Source: Mesorhizobium sp.
GTDB taxonomy: Bacteria; Pseudomonadota; Alphaproteobacteria; Rhizobiales; Rhizobiaceae
Reading direction: 5' to 3'
DNA: 46,126 nt
NCBI GenBank assembly: GCA_022833215.1
Contig: JAIPUZ010000110.1
Span: forward strand, 1-46,126
Under the pieces are notes generated by a model, which worked only from the letters and a program-made list of their open reading frames with translations, was not told the DNA's origin and ran no database searches. The position numbers were made by a program, and so were the translations under genes. Every line of letters starts with the position of its first letter. Position 1 is the stretch's first letter. Shown here one piece after another: positions 8,149 to 17,662 of the stretch.

Positions 8149-9260
8149 TCATGCGGCGAGGTCGATCTGCTGATCGAGCAGCCTGGCGGGCAGCGTCCGC
8201 CAGCCGTCGGTCTTTCGCATCGAGATTTGTCCGGACGCCATCAGCGCCCAGAACAACATGGCCGCAGTCTCGGCCGACGGTAGCACCGTCTGGGTTTTGA
8301 TACGACGCTTGAACTCCTCGTGCAGACGTTCAATGGCGTTCGTGGTCCTGGCGCTTTTCCACCGGCTCGGCGGCAGCCGGACAAAAGCGAAGAGACGCTC
8401 GCCGGCTTCCTCTAGGCTGTCGGCCACCGCCCGGCACTTGAGCCGCCATTTGCGCAGGAAGGCCTTTCGACGGCTCTCGATTTCTTCCGGCGTGGCCGCA
8501 TAGATCACGTCGGTGTAATCGGCGCTGACCTCCTCATGCAGGCGCTCGGGAGCATGGGCGAGCAAGTCTCTATGCTTATGAACTGTGCAGCGTTGAACGG
8601 GAACGCCATTCCACAGAGCGGCTATGGCGGCATCAAGTCCCTTGGCACCATCGACGATGAGGAATTCGGGCTGGCGAAGGCCGCGTCCGACGAGATCATC
8701 GAGGATGGCCCGCCAGGCACTCGGTCGTCTCGCCGCCCATGCTCTTCACCGCAAGCAGGATTTTCTGGTCGTCCTCGCGCACGCCGATGACCACCAGCAA
8801 CGAGATCGAGGTCGCCTTGCGGTCGAGCTTGACGCGAGCCACCGTGCCGTCGAGGATCAAGCGCACGATCGGCTCGTCGGCCAGAGAACAGGCGTTCCAT
8901 GTATCCCAGTCGGTCTTCACCTTGCGCCAGGTGCGGCTGACCACGTCCTTGCCGATCGCCCCCCCCGAACAGCGTGGCAAGTGTACGCACGCGCCGTGTG
9001 TTGGTGCCGGAAAGATAGACCGAGGCGATCAGCGCGTCGGCCGCCAACACCGGCGACATCTTCATCGTGCTCGACCGGATGACGCCCATAACGGGGACGC
9101 GCAAGCACCGCATCCAGTTCACTCCAGCATCGTCTCGATGAAGCCGCGCACCCGATCACGCAGGCCCGCTTCGATCGGATCAAACCAATCGTCAAAAAGA
9201 TAGGGGCAGCCTCGGCCGCACGATGATCTGGATCGGTATTCATAGTAGTCATGGTCATGG
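8149..9260 (-). pseudogene. Degenerate IS256-family transposase
   Basis: The C-terminal 138 residues are intact in one frame and carry the IS256/mutator signature (TTNAIERLHEEFKRRIKTQT, then LFWALMASGQI). Upstream, recognisable pieces lie in other frames: a stretch with LDGTVARVKLDRKATSISLL and VIGVREDDQKILLAVKSMGG, another with TWRKVKTDWDTWNACS, and an N-terminal piece with ELDAVLARPRYGRHP. At least three frame changes and an early stop break the gene, including a run of eight Gs on the minus strand near 8960. I could not see paired terminal inverted repeats. The element lies between the two polysaccharide halves and may mark where they were joined. Confidence 0.85.
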
Positions 9261-9283
9261 TGTAGTTTCCTTCTTGTCCGACG

Positions 9284-9338
9284 ACTTCAACGTCGGATGA
9301 TTCGAAGTTGATCACCCTGGAGACTACGCCAACTTCAA
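9284..9338. promoter_or_regulatory. Three copies of an ACTTCAA motif upstream of the NusG-like gene
   Basis: ACTTCAAC (9284-9291), its inverse GAAGTTGA (9304-9311) and AACTTCAA (9331-9338) lie within 55 bases. AAGTTG/CAACTT form an inverted repeat across 9305-9336. A perfect TTGACA stands at 9369-9374, but I see no good -10 box at the right distance. This looks like an operator or an activator-dependent promoter region for the 9423-14131 operon. Confidence 0.4.
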
Positions 9339-9422
9339 TTCCAACCACTCCCGAGACGACACCAAAACTTGACATGAAAGTGGTATTCGGAGAGATGGTC
9401 GGGGGCTTGGGAGGCGGATGGA

Positions 9423-10124
9423 TTGGGCATGGCTGCGCGCTGGTACGTTATCTCCACAAAACTGGGCTTCGAGCACGTCGCCGAAGCCAACCTCAGCCGT
9501 CAGGGCTTCACGACTTGGACGCCCCGTCAGGTGAGGGTCGTGCGGCATGCGCGGCAGCGACTGGAAAAGCGCGTACCCTTCTTCCCCGGCTATCTGTTCG
9601 TACAGCTTGATGTCGACCATCAGCGCTGGCGTTGCGTGAACGGCACGTTCGGCGTTCGCTCGCTGATAATGCAGGGGGGCAGACCCTCGCCTTGCCCGCC
9701 GGGACTGGTCGAGGAACTGCAGGTGCTCACCCGCGGCGATGGGATATTCAACGCCGCCGCCGGGATCAGGCCCGGCGACGCGGTCAGGGTGGTTTCCGGC
9801 CCGATGGCGGAACTCGTCGGCGCATTGCTCTGTCTCGACGGCGCGGGCCGGGCCCGCATCCTGCTGAAGTTGCTGAACTCTGACATCGTCGTGACACTCG
9901 ATGCGGCCAGGCCTGACGCTGGCGGTGGCATAATCGAGCCACGGTTGACGCCGCCTTGGCGATGGCAACCGCAGCCAATCGTTCGCCGGTTCCGGCCGGC
10001 GGAAGCAATTGGGTCATCTTTGCTCGGGGGGTTCACCCCGAGTGCGGCAGCAATAGAAAGCCTCCTCCTGCGCAACATGCAACATCCTGCGCCCGGCGCA
10101 CTTAGTTACGAGGCCGGCGCTTGA
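9423..10124 (+). CDS. NusG/RfaH-like transcription antiterminator
   Basis: 233 residues (231 if the ATG at 9429 is used). The NGN domain is clear: ARWYVISTKLGFEHVAEANL, then KRVPFFPGYLFVQLDV and GVRSLIMQGG. A KOW-type segment follows (IRPGDAVRVVSGPMAELVGA), and the last 80 residues are a proline-rich extension. Specialised NusG paralogs at the head of polysaccharide operons suppress termination in the long transcript that follows. I list the TTG at 9423 because GGGAGG is 8 bases upstream; the ATG at 9429 would have a long 14-base gap. The stop overlaps the next gene by 4 bp. Confidence 0.88.
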   Translation: MGMAARWYVISTKLGFEHVAEANLSRQGFTTWTPRQVRVVRHARQRLEKRVPFFPGYLFVQLDVDHQRWRCVNGTFGVRSLIMQGGRPSPCPPGLVEELQVLTRGDGIFNAAAGIRPGDAVRVVSGPMAELVGALLCLDGAGRARILLKLLNSDIVVTLDAARPDAGGGIIEPRLTPPWRWQPQPIVRRFRPAEAIGSSLLGGFTPSAAAIESLLLRNMQHPAPGALSYEAGA

Positions 10125-11401
10125 CAGCCACCGGCATGAGCGGATTCAGGCACCCGCTCCAGCGGAAGCGCTACCAGATCCTAGGCGGCCTGCTGTTTGC
10201 GATCGGACTGCCGCTCGTCATAAGGCTGGCGTTCGACCCGAGGCTCATCCTCACCGACAACCTGCAGATAACGGTGATGGCGGCCGCCGTCGCGCATGTG
10301 GCCGGCTACTTCGTCTACCGGCGTCTCGGGGCCTTTCCGGGCGTCGCCGCCACCGGGGCGATCCTGCCGACCTTCGCGCTCACCTACGGGGCCGTCTTCC
10401 TGCTGATCTTCTTCTTCCGCTTCGACTACAGCCGCTTCCAGGCTGCCGGCTCCTTCCTGATGTCGGTGTCGTGGTATTTCTGGCTCGGCCCGTTCACGCG
10501 CCGGCGCACGCCCTACCGACTGGCGATCGTTCCCGGCGGGCAGGTCGAGCAGGTCAGGTCGATTCCCCGCGTCGCGTGGCACCTGCTCGACGCCCCCAAC
10601 GCTCCGCCCGGCCGGGTCCACGGCGTGGTCGTCGACCTACGCAGCAACCTTTCGGACGACTGGGAGCGGTTCATCGCCGACTGCGCGCTGGCCGGCATAC
10701 CCGTCTACCATGTCAAGCAGATCATGGAATCGCTGACCGGCCGCGTGGCGATCGAGCACCTGTCGGAGAACACGCTGGGATCGATCAATCCCAACATGGC
10801 CTATTTCGCGCTGAAGGGCGGGCTCGACCGTCTGGGCGCGGCGATCGTGCTGCTGCTTCTGTGGCCGCTCCTGCTTCTGGTCGCGCTGGCGATCCGCCTC
10901 GAATCGCCCGGGCTGTCGATGTTCCGACAGGAGCGCGTGGGCTATCGCGGCAAGACGTTCACGGTCTACAAGTTCCGCTCCATGCGCGACGATGTGCCGG
11001 AGGCAAAGGACGCGGCGGAAAGGGAGCAGGCGATCACGCGCGACCGCGATCCGCGCATCACCCGGTTCGGCCGCTTCCTGCGGCGCACGCGCATCGACGA
11101 GCTGCCGCAACTCTTGAACGTGCTGCGCGGCGAGATGAGCTGGATCGGCCCGCGCCCAGAGGCCGCCGTCCTGTCGAGATGGTATCAGGACGAGCTGCCG
11201 TTCTACCGCTACCGCCACATCGTCAAGCCAGGCATCACCGGCTGGGCGCAGGTGAACCAGGGCCATGTCGCCGAGATCAACGAGGTGCTGGAAAAGCTCC
11301 ACTACGACTTCTACTATATCAAGAACTTTTCCCCGTGGCTCGACATCGTCATCACCCTGAGGACGATCAGGATCATGCTGACGGGTTTCGGAGCGCGGTA
11401 A
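10121..11401 (+). CDS. Initiating sugar-phosphate transferase (polyprenyl glycosylphosphotransferase)
   Basis: 426 residues, PHPT family: it moves a sugar-1-phosphate onto undecaprenyl phosphate and so starts the repeat unit. Four N-terminal membrane segments (residues about 18-130) are followed by a short soluble region and a fifth segment (IVLLLLWPLLLLVALAIRL). The catalytic bacterial sugar transferase domain then shows YKFRSMRDD, RTRIDELPQLLNVLRGEMSW, IGPRPE and KPGITGWAQVNQG. All signature residues are present. The TTG at 10121 overlaps the previous stop as TTGA and has GAGG 7 bases ahead; an ATG at 10136 lacks a ribosome site. Sugar specificity cannot be read from sequence. Confidence 0.92.
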   Translation: MTATGMSGFRHPLQRKRYQILGGLLFAIGLPLVIRLAFDPRLILTDNLQITVMAAAVAHVAGYFVYRRLGAFPGVAATGAILPTFALTYGAVFLLIFFFRFDYSRFQAAGSFLMSVSWYFWLGPFTRRRTPYRLAIVPGGQVEQVRSIPRVAWHLLDAPNAPPGRVHGVVVDLRSNLSDDWERFIADCALAGIPVYHVKQIMESLTGRVAIEHLSENTLGSINPNMAYFALKGGLDRLGAAIVLLLLWPLLLLVALAIRLESPGLSMFRQERVGYRGKTFTVYKFRSMRDDVPEAKDAAEREQAITRDRDPRITRFGRFLRRTRIDELPQLLNVLRGEMSWIGPRPEAAVLSRWYQDELPFYRYRHIVKPGITGWAQVNQGHVAEINEVLEKLHYDFYYIKNFSPWLDIVITLRTIRIMLTGFGAR

Positions 11402-11482
11402 AAGAGAACTTCGCAGTGATACCTATTTCGCTTATGGCGCTGTGTTCAATTGTAATGTCACTATTTAAAAGTATATTCTTAT

Positions 11483-12811
11483 ATGCAAAATAAGGCAGCT
11501 AGAAACTATGGCATAAATTTTTTTGATAGATCCTACGCATTTGCAGTCGCGATTTATTTATCAATATCTGGACTATATTGGATTCCATTTATATCTCCAG
11601 CAATTATAAATAACTTCAAGATTATAATATTTCTTGCCATCTCAATAATAGGTATAATCAGATTTAATATTTACTCAAATTCGCAATTGAAGATAATATT
11701 ACTTATATTTATTTGTTCAATTGCAGCGTTTACATCATTATTAATATATGGATATTTATATTCTTCAATGGTATATATATCTCAATTTATATACCCTCTG
11801 CTATGGTTGATAGGCCTTTCTGGAATGAGGCCTGAATCCTATCAATTTTTCTTGAAGGTAACTACAGTTCTAGCTCTTTCTTTTATGGCAATCGCGGCCT
11901 ATCCGATTTTGGCATATTCCGGAGTTGCTCCCGATTTCCCGGTTCCCGTGTATTTTTTTCAGGGCTCCGATCTTTACGATCAGGCGTCTCGCTACGCGAC
12001 CGTTTCAAATTCCGGGTTTGCCGCCTCCCGAACCGGTTGGGGCGTCGTGGTGCCCCCCATGGCGATGCTGTCTATAGCACTTGTAATAAGAGGGGCGCGC
12101 ATCACAACGAGAGCCAGGTTGCTCGTCTTCGCCATAATGTTCTGCGCGATCGCAACTGTCATGGTTACCGGCGCGCGAGGCGGTGTGGCGGCGCTGGTGG
12201 TCGCCGGCTGTTACGGCATTGCCGCCGCAAGGAGGGGGCGCACAACGACAATTTTCAGCCTGCTTCTCGTAGGGACAATCATATCGAGCATGGGAATCTT
12301 GTCGGTCGTTCCTGAGACTATCTTCCGGCGCATAGACTTTTCGGGCAATCTGTTTGTAGCTATCGATAATATTTCCGCTGGTCGCCTTACAAGCTATATG
12401 TATGGAATAGAATACTGGAAATCATCCCCAATATTTGGTGTTGGCCCTGGAAATGCAGTTGCATTCGTCAATAATTCTGAAATAGTCTCTATTCATAATG
12501 TATGGATAAGGTCCCTGGCAGAATTTGGCATTATATTATTTATACCATTTATTATTTTAACATACTTATTTATTAAGCTTATTATGGAGAATAATAGTAT
12601 ACATAATGGGTGGCCAAACGTTCGTCCTGTTATAGTTTGTGGTCTTACTCTCGGCCTTGTTGAGCCACAAGTTATATTTGGATCTTTCAATGCAAATGCT
12701 GTCTTTTGGACATCTGTTTGGATAATTTTAAATGAGCGTCGTATGTTTAAATATAGCCACTTCTATTCTTTACCGAAATTTATGCCATACCAAAGTTATC
12801 GGCATTACTAA
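11483..12811 (+). CDS. Wzy-like polysaccharide polymerase with AT-rich ends
   Basis: 442-residue polytopic membrane protein of the O-antigen ligase/polymerase superfamily. It has about 11 hydrophobic segments, a large loop with ASRTGWGVVVPPMAML and TGARGGVAALVVAG, and the periplasmic signature SIHNVWIRSLAEFGI (about residues 336-350). The base composition is striking: roughly 11400-11900 and 12370-12800 are very AT-rich, while the middle (about 11930-12350) is GC-rich like the rest of the plasmid. Either the gene came from an AT-rich donor and its middle was replaced, or it is a chimera. It lies between the initiating transferase and the flippase, the usual place for wzy. Confidence 0.85.
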   Translation: MQNKAARNYGINFFDRSYAFAVAIYLSISGLYWIPFISPAIINNFKIIIFLAISIIGIIRFNIYSNSQLKIILLIFICSIAAFTSLLIYGYLYSSMVYISQFIYPLLWLIGLSGMRPESYQFFLKVTTVLALSFMAIAAYPILAYSGVAPDFPVPVYFFQGSDLYDQASRYATVSNSGFAASRTGWGVVVPPMAMLSIALVIRGARITTRARLLVFAIMFCAIATVMVTGARGGVAALVVAGCYGIAAARRGRTTTIFSLLLVGTIISSMGILSVVPETIFRRIDFSGNLFVAIDNISAGRLTSYMYGIEYWKSSPIFGVGPGNAVAFVNNSEIVSIHNVWIRSLAEFGIILFIPFIILTYLFIKLIMENNSIHNGWPNVRPVIVCGLTLGLVEPQVIFGSFNANAVFWTSVWIILNERRMFKYSHFYSLPKFMPYQSYRHY

Positions 12812-12844
12812 GCCAAAAGCGATGTCGGGAATCTGTAGCGGCTG

Positions 12845-14131
12845 ATGAGGAGATTATTCGGGGAAGGCCTTTGGGTTCTTTTAGGCCAGATTCTCGTCGC
12901 TGCGACTGCGCTGGCGTCGTTAAAGCTCTGGGCGATATATCTGCTGCCGGAGGAAGTCGGCGTTCTGGGGCTGGTGGTGGGTTTTGCGTCCATTCTTGTG
13001 GGCGTGATGGTCGGTCCCGTCACCCAGGCTATATTGATCAGCTATGCCGCACACAGGGAAGACAGGTCGTCCTCATTCCGCACGACGGCTGGCCGGCTCG
13101 TCCTTGCGCAATGCCTGATCGGGATATGCCTGCTGCTGATCGTGGGCTTTCCTGTCGCCTATGTGACCGGCAGCGCGCCGATCATGCCGCTGCTTGCAGC
13201 CGGGTTCGTGGCTATCGAGGCTCGACGCGCATTCGAAATATCCCTGCTTGCGGCAAAGAGACGACAGAAGGAGGTCGCCTGGGTCTATGGCGGAGATTCC
13301 CTGGCCCGATTTGCCGGTCTCTGGCTCGCGTTGCACATTATGCCTCCGACAGCGGCATCCGCGATGACTGGTGTCTTGTTCGGGGCATTCGTTTTTTTCC
13401 TGGTTTCCAGTTTTCTGTTTCGGCAGGAGAGGTTTGCCCTTTCACAGCGCGCAACCGGGGGCGGAGACCCTGCCGTTCGAGATCGTATCAGGCAGATGGC
13501 GAGGCCCCTGTATCCCTCGTCGGCCCTTGCAAGCGTCACGGAGATGTTGAACCGCTATCTGATCGCGGTCACGATCGGCGTGGGGGCAGCGGGCATCTTT
13601 GTCGTGAGTTACGGACTGGTAAAGCGACCATATGGCCTTCTGAACGGGGTTACCGATTTCACCATGCGTCCGGTGATGGCCAGTGCGATCGCTGAACGGG
13701 ATACGGCAAGGATCGCCCGCGCCAAGCTGGTCTGGCTGGCGGTCGGCGCGGGCTTTGCGATCCTGGGTGTCATCCTCTTCCATTTCCTGCAGGATCTTGT
13801 CGTGCGTATTCTCCTCTCGCAGGAATATGCCTCCGCCGCGGAACTCCTGCCTGTGATTGCCCTTGCGGTCGCCTTGTTCAACGTCGCCAACATCTTCGGC
13901 GGTTTCTCGCTTGCCGCGGGCAATTCGCGCGCGGTTCTTGTCAACAACGCTGTTGGCGCTGTGTCGGGCGGCGTCCTGACAGTCGTGCTGTGCATCTATT
14001 TCGGCCTGCCGGGCGCCGCCTGGGCGCTTGTCGGTGGGTATTTTTTCCAACTGATAACGGCAATCCTTACGAGTCGCTTCCGTTTGCCGAACGTCTGGAG
14101 ACAAAACCTTGACGACGGTAATCGTCCTTAA
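12845..14131 (+). CDS. Wzx-like polysaccharide flippase
   Basis: 428 residues with about 12 membrane segments, a MATE/PST-type oligosaccharide exporter. It begins MRRLFGEGLWVLLGQILVA, like many O-unit flippases, and has conserved-looking polar positions around LNRYLIAVTIGVGAAGIFVV and FGGFSLAAGNSRAVLVNNAV. It would move lipid-linked repeat units to the periplasm for the Wzy-like polymerase encoded just upstream. GC content returns to the plasmid norm here. The gene ends 89 bp before a convergent glycosyltransferase. Confidence 0.85.
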   Translation: MRRLFGEGLWVLLGQILVAATALASLKLWAIYLLPEEVGVLGLVVGFASILVGVMVGPVTQAILISYAAHREDRSSSFRTTAGRLVLAQCLIGICLLLIVGFPVAYVTGSAPIMPLLAAGFVAIEARRAFEISLLAAKRRQKEVAWVYGGDSLARFAGLWLALHIMPPTAASAMTGVLFGAFVFFLVSSFLFRQERFALSQRATGGGDPAVRDRIRQMARPLYPSSALASVTEMLNRYLIAVTIGVGAAGIFVVSYGLVKRPYGLLNGVTDFTMRPVMASAIAERDTARIARAKLVWLAVGAGFAILGVILFHFLQDLVVRILLSQEYASAAELLPVIALAVALFNVANIFGGFSLAAGNSRAVLVNNAVGAVSGGVLTVVLCIYFGLPGAAWALVGGYFFQLITAILTSRFRLPNVWRQNLDDGNRP

Positions 14132-14220
14132 AACGCAATTCGATGTGGCCGATTGAGCACAAGATTCATTGCACTCATCCGAGCCACACTCGAAGAATTG
14201 GGTGGTCAGAGGTTGATGCA

Positions 14221-15402
14221 TCACCGTTCAGGAGCCGCAATCGCCTTGGCGGCAATCGCGCTGTACGAGAATACCTTGGGGCCTTCCTGCGCGGCGACCT
14301 CCCCCATCGTGCGGATCGCTGCGCCGCGATTGGCGGCAAGGTCGGTCAGCAGGACGTCCAGCGTCGCGGGCGACGCATCGTCTATGAAGCGGGCGTTACC
14401 GCCGAGATCGAGATGCTCCATTCCCGGCCAGCGATGGAACACGGCACCGAGACCGTGGCCGATCGCTTCTTCCCAAAGAACGGAATGCGTGCCGGGGAAG
14501 ATCGCCAGATCCGCCGCCCAGAACATGCCGTAGATGTCCGGCGAAGGTATCCATCCTGTCATGTGGATATTTGAATCCAGCGTCATGACCTCCAAGACGG
14601 CCTCGACCTCGGGGGTCGGCTTGCCGAAAACGATCAGATGAACGCCCGGCAGTTCGCCATTCCGCCTGAGTTGCGTGAAACGCTCAACCAGCACATGGAT
14701 GTTCTTGCGCAGGTCGAGCTTACCGCCGGTCACGAAAACCGTGTCTCCGTCGGGAATGCCGAAGCTGGCGCGAACCTTCTTGCGGACCGCGGCCCGGTCG
14801 ATTCCCGCCACCGCGCTATCGTCAAAGCCGAACGGAAGCAGATCGATCTTTCGAGGCGAAGTTCCATAAACCTCACGCATGAAGTCGCCCCGGACGGGCA
14901 GGGTGGGGAGATAGCGTCGGATCGCGGGATCGGCGCGTTTCAGCAGCAGGCGGTAGAAGATACCGTGCAGAAGATGCCGCGAGGCGAATCCCCTCGCACT
15001 GTTGATATAGTCGGTGTGGCTGTCCGCATGCACGGGGATGCCCCGCGACAGCGCATAGTTCCGCACCGTCAGAATGTCCCAGAACTGCACGTCGTGCAGA
15101 AAGATCAGGTCAGGCCGGAAAGCGTCGAGATGAGCGGCCAGCCCCTCATAGGCACGAATCTTTGGTCGCAGACGGCGCGGCGCCCATCTGGCGTAAGGCA
15201 GGCGATGGACAGGTATGCCGTCCTCGTTCTCGTAGCTCGACGGGACGACATAGCCGAGCCTGGCATTGTCGACATAGGTCTCGGTCGACGCGATAATCAC
15301 CACATCGTGCCCCATCTGCTTGTGTATTTTGGGAAGGATGTTCTCCTGATAGCCGAACCCGTCGATATAAAAGGCAGCCAAGCAGATATGTGCTATTCGC
15401 AT
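14221..15402 (-). CDS. GT4-type glycosyltransferase
   Basis: 393 residues, GT-B fold. The N-terminal domain starts [20 protein letters not shown] and holds HDVVIIAS and [18 protein letters not shown]. The C-terminal nucleotide-binding domain has [49 protein letters not shown] and [18 protein letters not shown], where the glutamate pair region binds the donor. The start overlaps the stop of the upstream acetyltransferase by 10 bp, so the two form a unit running against the flippase operon. Donor and acceptor are unknown. Confidence 0.82.
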   Translation of the reverse strand: MRIAHICLAAFYIDGFGYQENILPKIHKQMGHDVVIIASTETYVDNARLGYVVPSSYENEDGIPVHRLPYARWAPRRLRPKIRAYEGLAAHLDAFRPDLIFLHDVQFWDILTVRNYALSRGIPVHADSHTDYINSARGFASRHLLHGIFYRLLLKRADPAIRRYLPTLPVRGDFMREVYGTSPRKIDLLPFGFDDSAVAGIDRAAVRKKVRASFGIPDGDTVFVTGGKLDLRKNIHVLVERFTQLRRNGELPGVHLIVFGKPTPEVEAVLEVMTLDSNIHMTGWIPSPDIYGMFWAADLAIFPGTHSVLWEEAIGHGLGAVFHRWPGMEHLDLGGNARFIDDASPATLDVLLTDLAANRGAAIRTMGEVAAQEGPKVFSYSAIAAKAIAAPER

Positions 15403-16010
15403 TGGGACAGCTTTTTCAGGAATTGCTCGGGATCACGAATATATGCGGCGCATTGCTCGATTGTCGCGTCTGATTTTTCCCACCACTGACTGGCTAACAG
15501 TGCCTCTCGCAAAGCTTCATCAAAACGGTAGCGAATCAGACGGGCGGGCGATCCGGCAACAATGGCGTAAGGAGGCACGTCGCGTGTTACTACCGCGCCT
15601 GCGCCGACAACTGCTCCATCGCCAATCGTGACGCCCTGAGCGACGATGGCTCTATAGCCTATCCAGACGTCGCTTCCGATCAATACACGCATTTGCGGAG
15701 ATCGCGGGAAAGCTGAGAACTTCTTCGAGACGCTATCTCTTCCTTCATAAAAGACTGGGGAGGTTCCTACCCACTCAATTGGATGCCGGCCGCCGCCTAT
15801 CGCTACATAGTTGGCGATTGAACAGAAATGGCCGATATCGGTGGCGGCTATCTCACAATCATACCCACAAAAGGAATGACGCCCCATTCTACTATCAATA
15901 AATGATGAACCTGGTTCGACTTTAGATGTTGGGTGAATAGTGCTGTGACGGATAGCTGAACCTCTGATCTTACGAAGGATTTTTGACCAATAGTAAAGAG
16001 CTACTCTCAT
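15393..16010 (-). CDS. Hexapeptide-repeat O-acetyltransferase (XAT/CatB-like)
   Basis: 205 residues of left-handed beta-helix type. Imperfect hexapeptide repeats run through [19 protein letters not shown], then [18 protein letters not shown]; the histidine of GGRHP is the expected catalytic base. The C-terminal coil has [39 protein letters not shown] and [11 protein letters not shown], which form the acetyl-CoA site. It would add acetyl groups to a sugar of the repeat unit. The ATG at 16010 has GGGAGTG just upstream; the second half of the gene has lower GC than the neighbours. Confidence 0.82.
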   Translation of the reverse strand: MRVALYYWSKILRKIRGSAIRHSTIHPTSKVEPGSSFIDSRMGRHSFCGYDCEIAATDIGHFCSIANYVAIGGGRHPIEWVGTSPVFYEGRDSVSKKFSAFPRSPQMRVLIGSDVWIGYRAIVAQGVTIGDGAVVGAGAVVTRDVPPYAIVAGSPARLIRYRFDEALREALLASQWWEKSDATIEQCAAYIRDPEQFLKKLSQCE

Positions 16011-16124
16011 CAATCACTCCCGATAGCAGCCTGGAAAGGAGATACGAACATCCTTTGCGGCGGGGCCACCGCTTTGTCCAGTAGCCCGAGGATGCTTCCA
16101 GCCTGGGATACGGTATCCAGACCC

Positions 16125-17461
16125 TCACCGCCACGCCTCCAGGCTCGGCACCACGCCATAATACATCCCCGGCGACATCGGAATGATCCCCGGCGTGAGC
16201 ACGGGCGCGGCGAGCAGGAATTCGGTTCCGGGCGTGGCGAAGATGCCGTGCAGGATGTTGTCGTAGCCCTCGAACAGGGGGCCGCTGCGGGTGAACAGCC
16301 GCGTCACCTGCCGCCAGCCGTCGGCGGGCAGTATCTGCTGCGCCACCGTATGGCGAACGCCGTCGACATGGAGTGCGCTCTGGCTGCCCGATCCCGGCGG
16401 CAGGCCGATGCTGCCGGAGCGCACCAGGACGTGGCAGTTGAAGGAGAGCTGCGGCGGGATGGGCGCGGAAAACATCGTGAAGGGAGGGTAGTGGCTGATG
16501 CCGTTGATCGTGCGCACCGTTCCGGTTCCGCTGCCGGCGGTGATTTCCAGCGTGTGGAACTCGATCCCGTAGCGGCGGTGGGTGGGGTCCTTGAGCTTGT
16601 CGACCAGCGCCTTGACGTCGGCGTGCAGCGCCCCGGCCGCACCGCCGTAATCGGTGTTATTGTGGACGAATTTCGGCCCCTGCGCGAAGATCGCGCCGTT
16701 GACGGCGATGACATAGGAAGGCGCCGCATAGCCCGCCGCCGCCGTCGTCTGCGGCTCGGGGCTGCCGGCGAAGCGCCCGGCGTCCTTCAGGAGGTTGAAG
16801 GGCGCGGCGGCGGGCTCACGGCGCCCGTCGCGCGGTCGACCACCATCGCCTCGCGCCACAGGGCGCCGTCGGAGCTGACCTTGACATGCAGGTCGTCGTC
16901 GCCGGAAAGGCCGATCTCGGCGCGGCCCGACCAGCCGGTCTGATAGACGAGGGAGGCCGTGCGGGGCGCCGAGGCCTTGTTGAACTTCAGCCGCAGGTCG
17001 CCGGTTCCGGGCGTGGCGTCGTCATGGGAGAACAGCACGGCGTCGGACTTGACCGCGAGCCGGTTGGTCGCGTCGGCTTGCGTGTTGACGCCTATGAGCG
17101 GCGCGGGATTGACGGTCCGGACGCCGGTGAACCCGACCCATGCGGACCCGTCGAACACCAGCGCCGTTTCCTCGTCGGCCACCCAGGCGATCCAGCCTTC
17201 GTTCGGCGTGAAGAAGGCCCAGGCCTCGTCCTGGAACGCGGCGACCCGGCCGTCCTGGCCCTCCCACGCCCCGGTCGCGGCATCGGCGACGATGTGGCGC
17301 TCGCCCTCGGCGGGTTCGTCCGGCGGCGCGGCGCGGCTCCTGCCTGCGACTGCAAGCTGGACGAGGGCGTCCAGTTGCCTCAGCGCCTCGTTGTGGGTGA
17401 CGTGCTTCTGCGCCTGCGACGGCAGGATGTAGGGAAACCGGAGATTGGGGGTCGTGTCCAG
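16125..17461 (-). pseudogene. DUF2793 protein, frameshifted
   Basis: The N-terminal part (17461 down to about 16800) reads as a DUF2793 domain: TPNLRFPYILPSQAQKHVTH, then NEALRQLDALVQLAV and FFTPNEGWIAWVADEETALV. Near 16800-16815, in a CCG-rich run, the frame changes and the rest continues in another frame from AAAPFNLLKDAGRFAGS to VPSLEAWR. No ATG is seen at the expected start; the first codon would be CTG at 17461, with GAGG about 8 bases ahead. DUF2793 proteins are common in Rhizobiales, often in phage or surface contexts. A read error could explain the single shift, but the missing start argues for real decay. Confidence 0.7.
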
Positions 17462-17662
17462 GATGCGTCCTCGCCTTCGTGTCCTGCCGACATGATAAGT
17501 ATCGTCGCGGACGGCGTGGACAGATCGGCGGAGCGTTCGCGTGTTGCGGCGCCACATGTTTTGTGCCAAGAGGTCGGTCAGGGGCCAACCCGCCGGTGCA
17601 TCCCCATATGCGGGCCTCCTGAGCCCGGAACCTAGCGCTCCGCGCCGAAACAGCGACGAACA

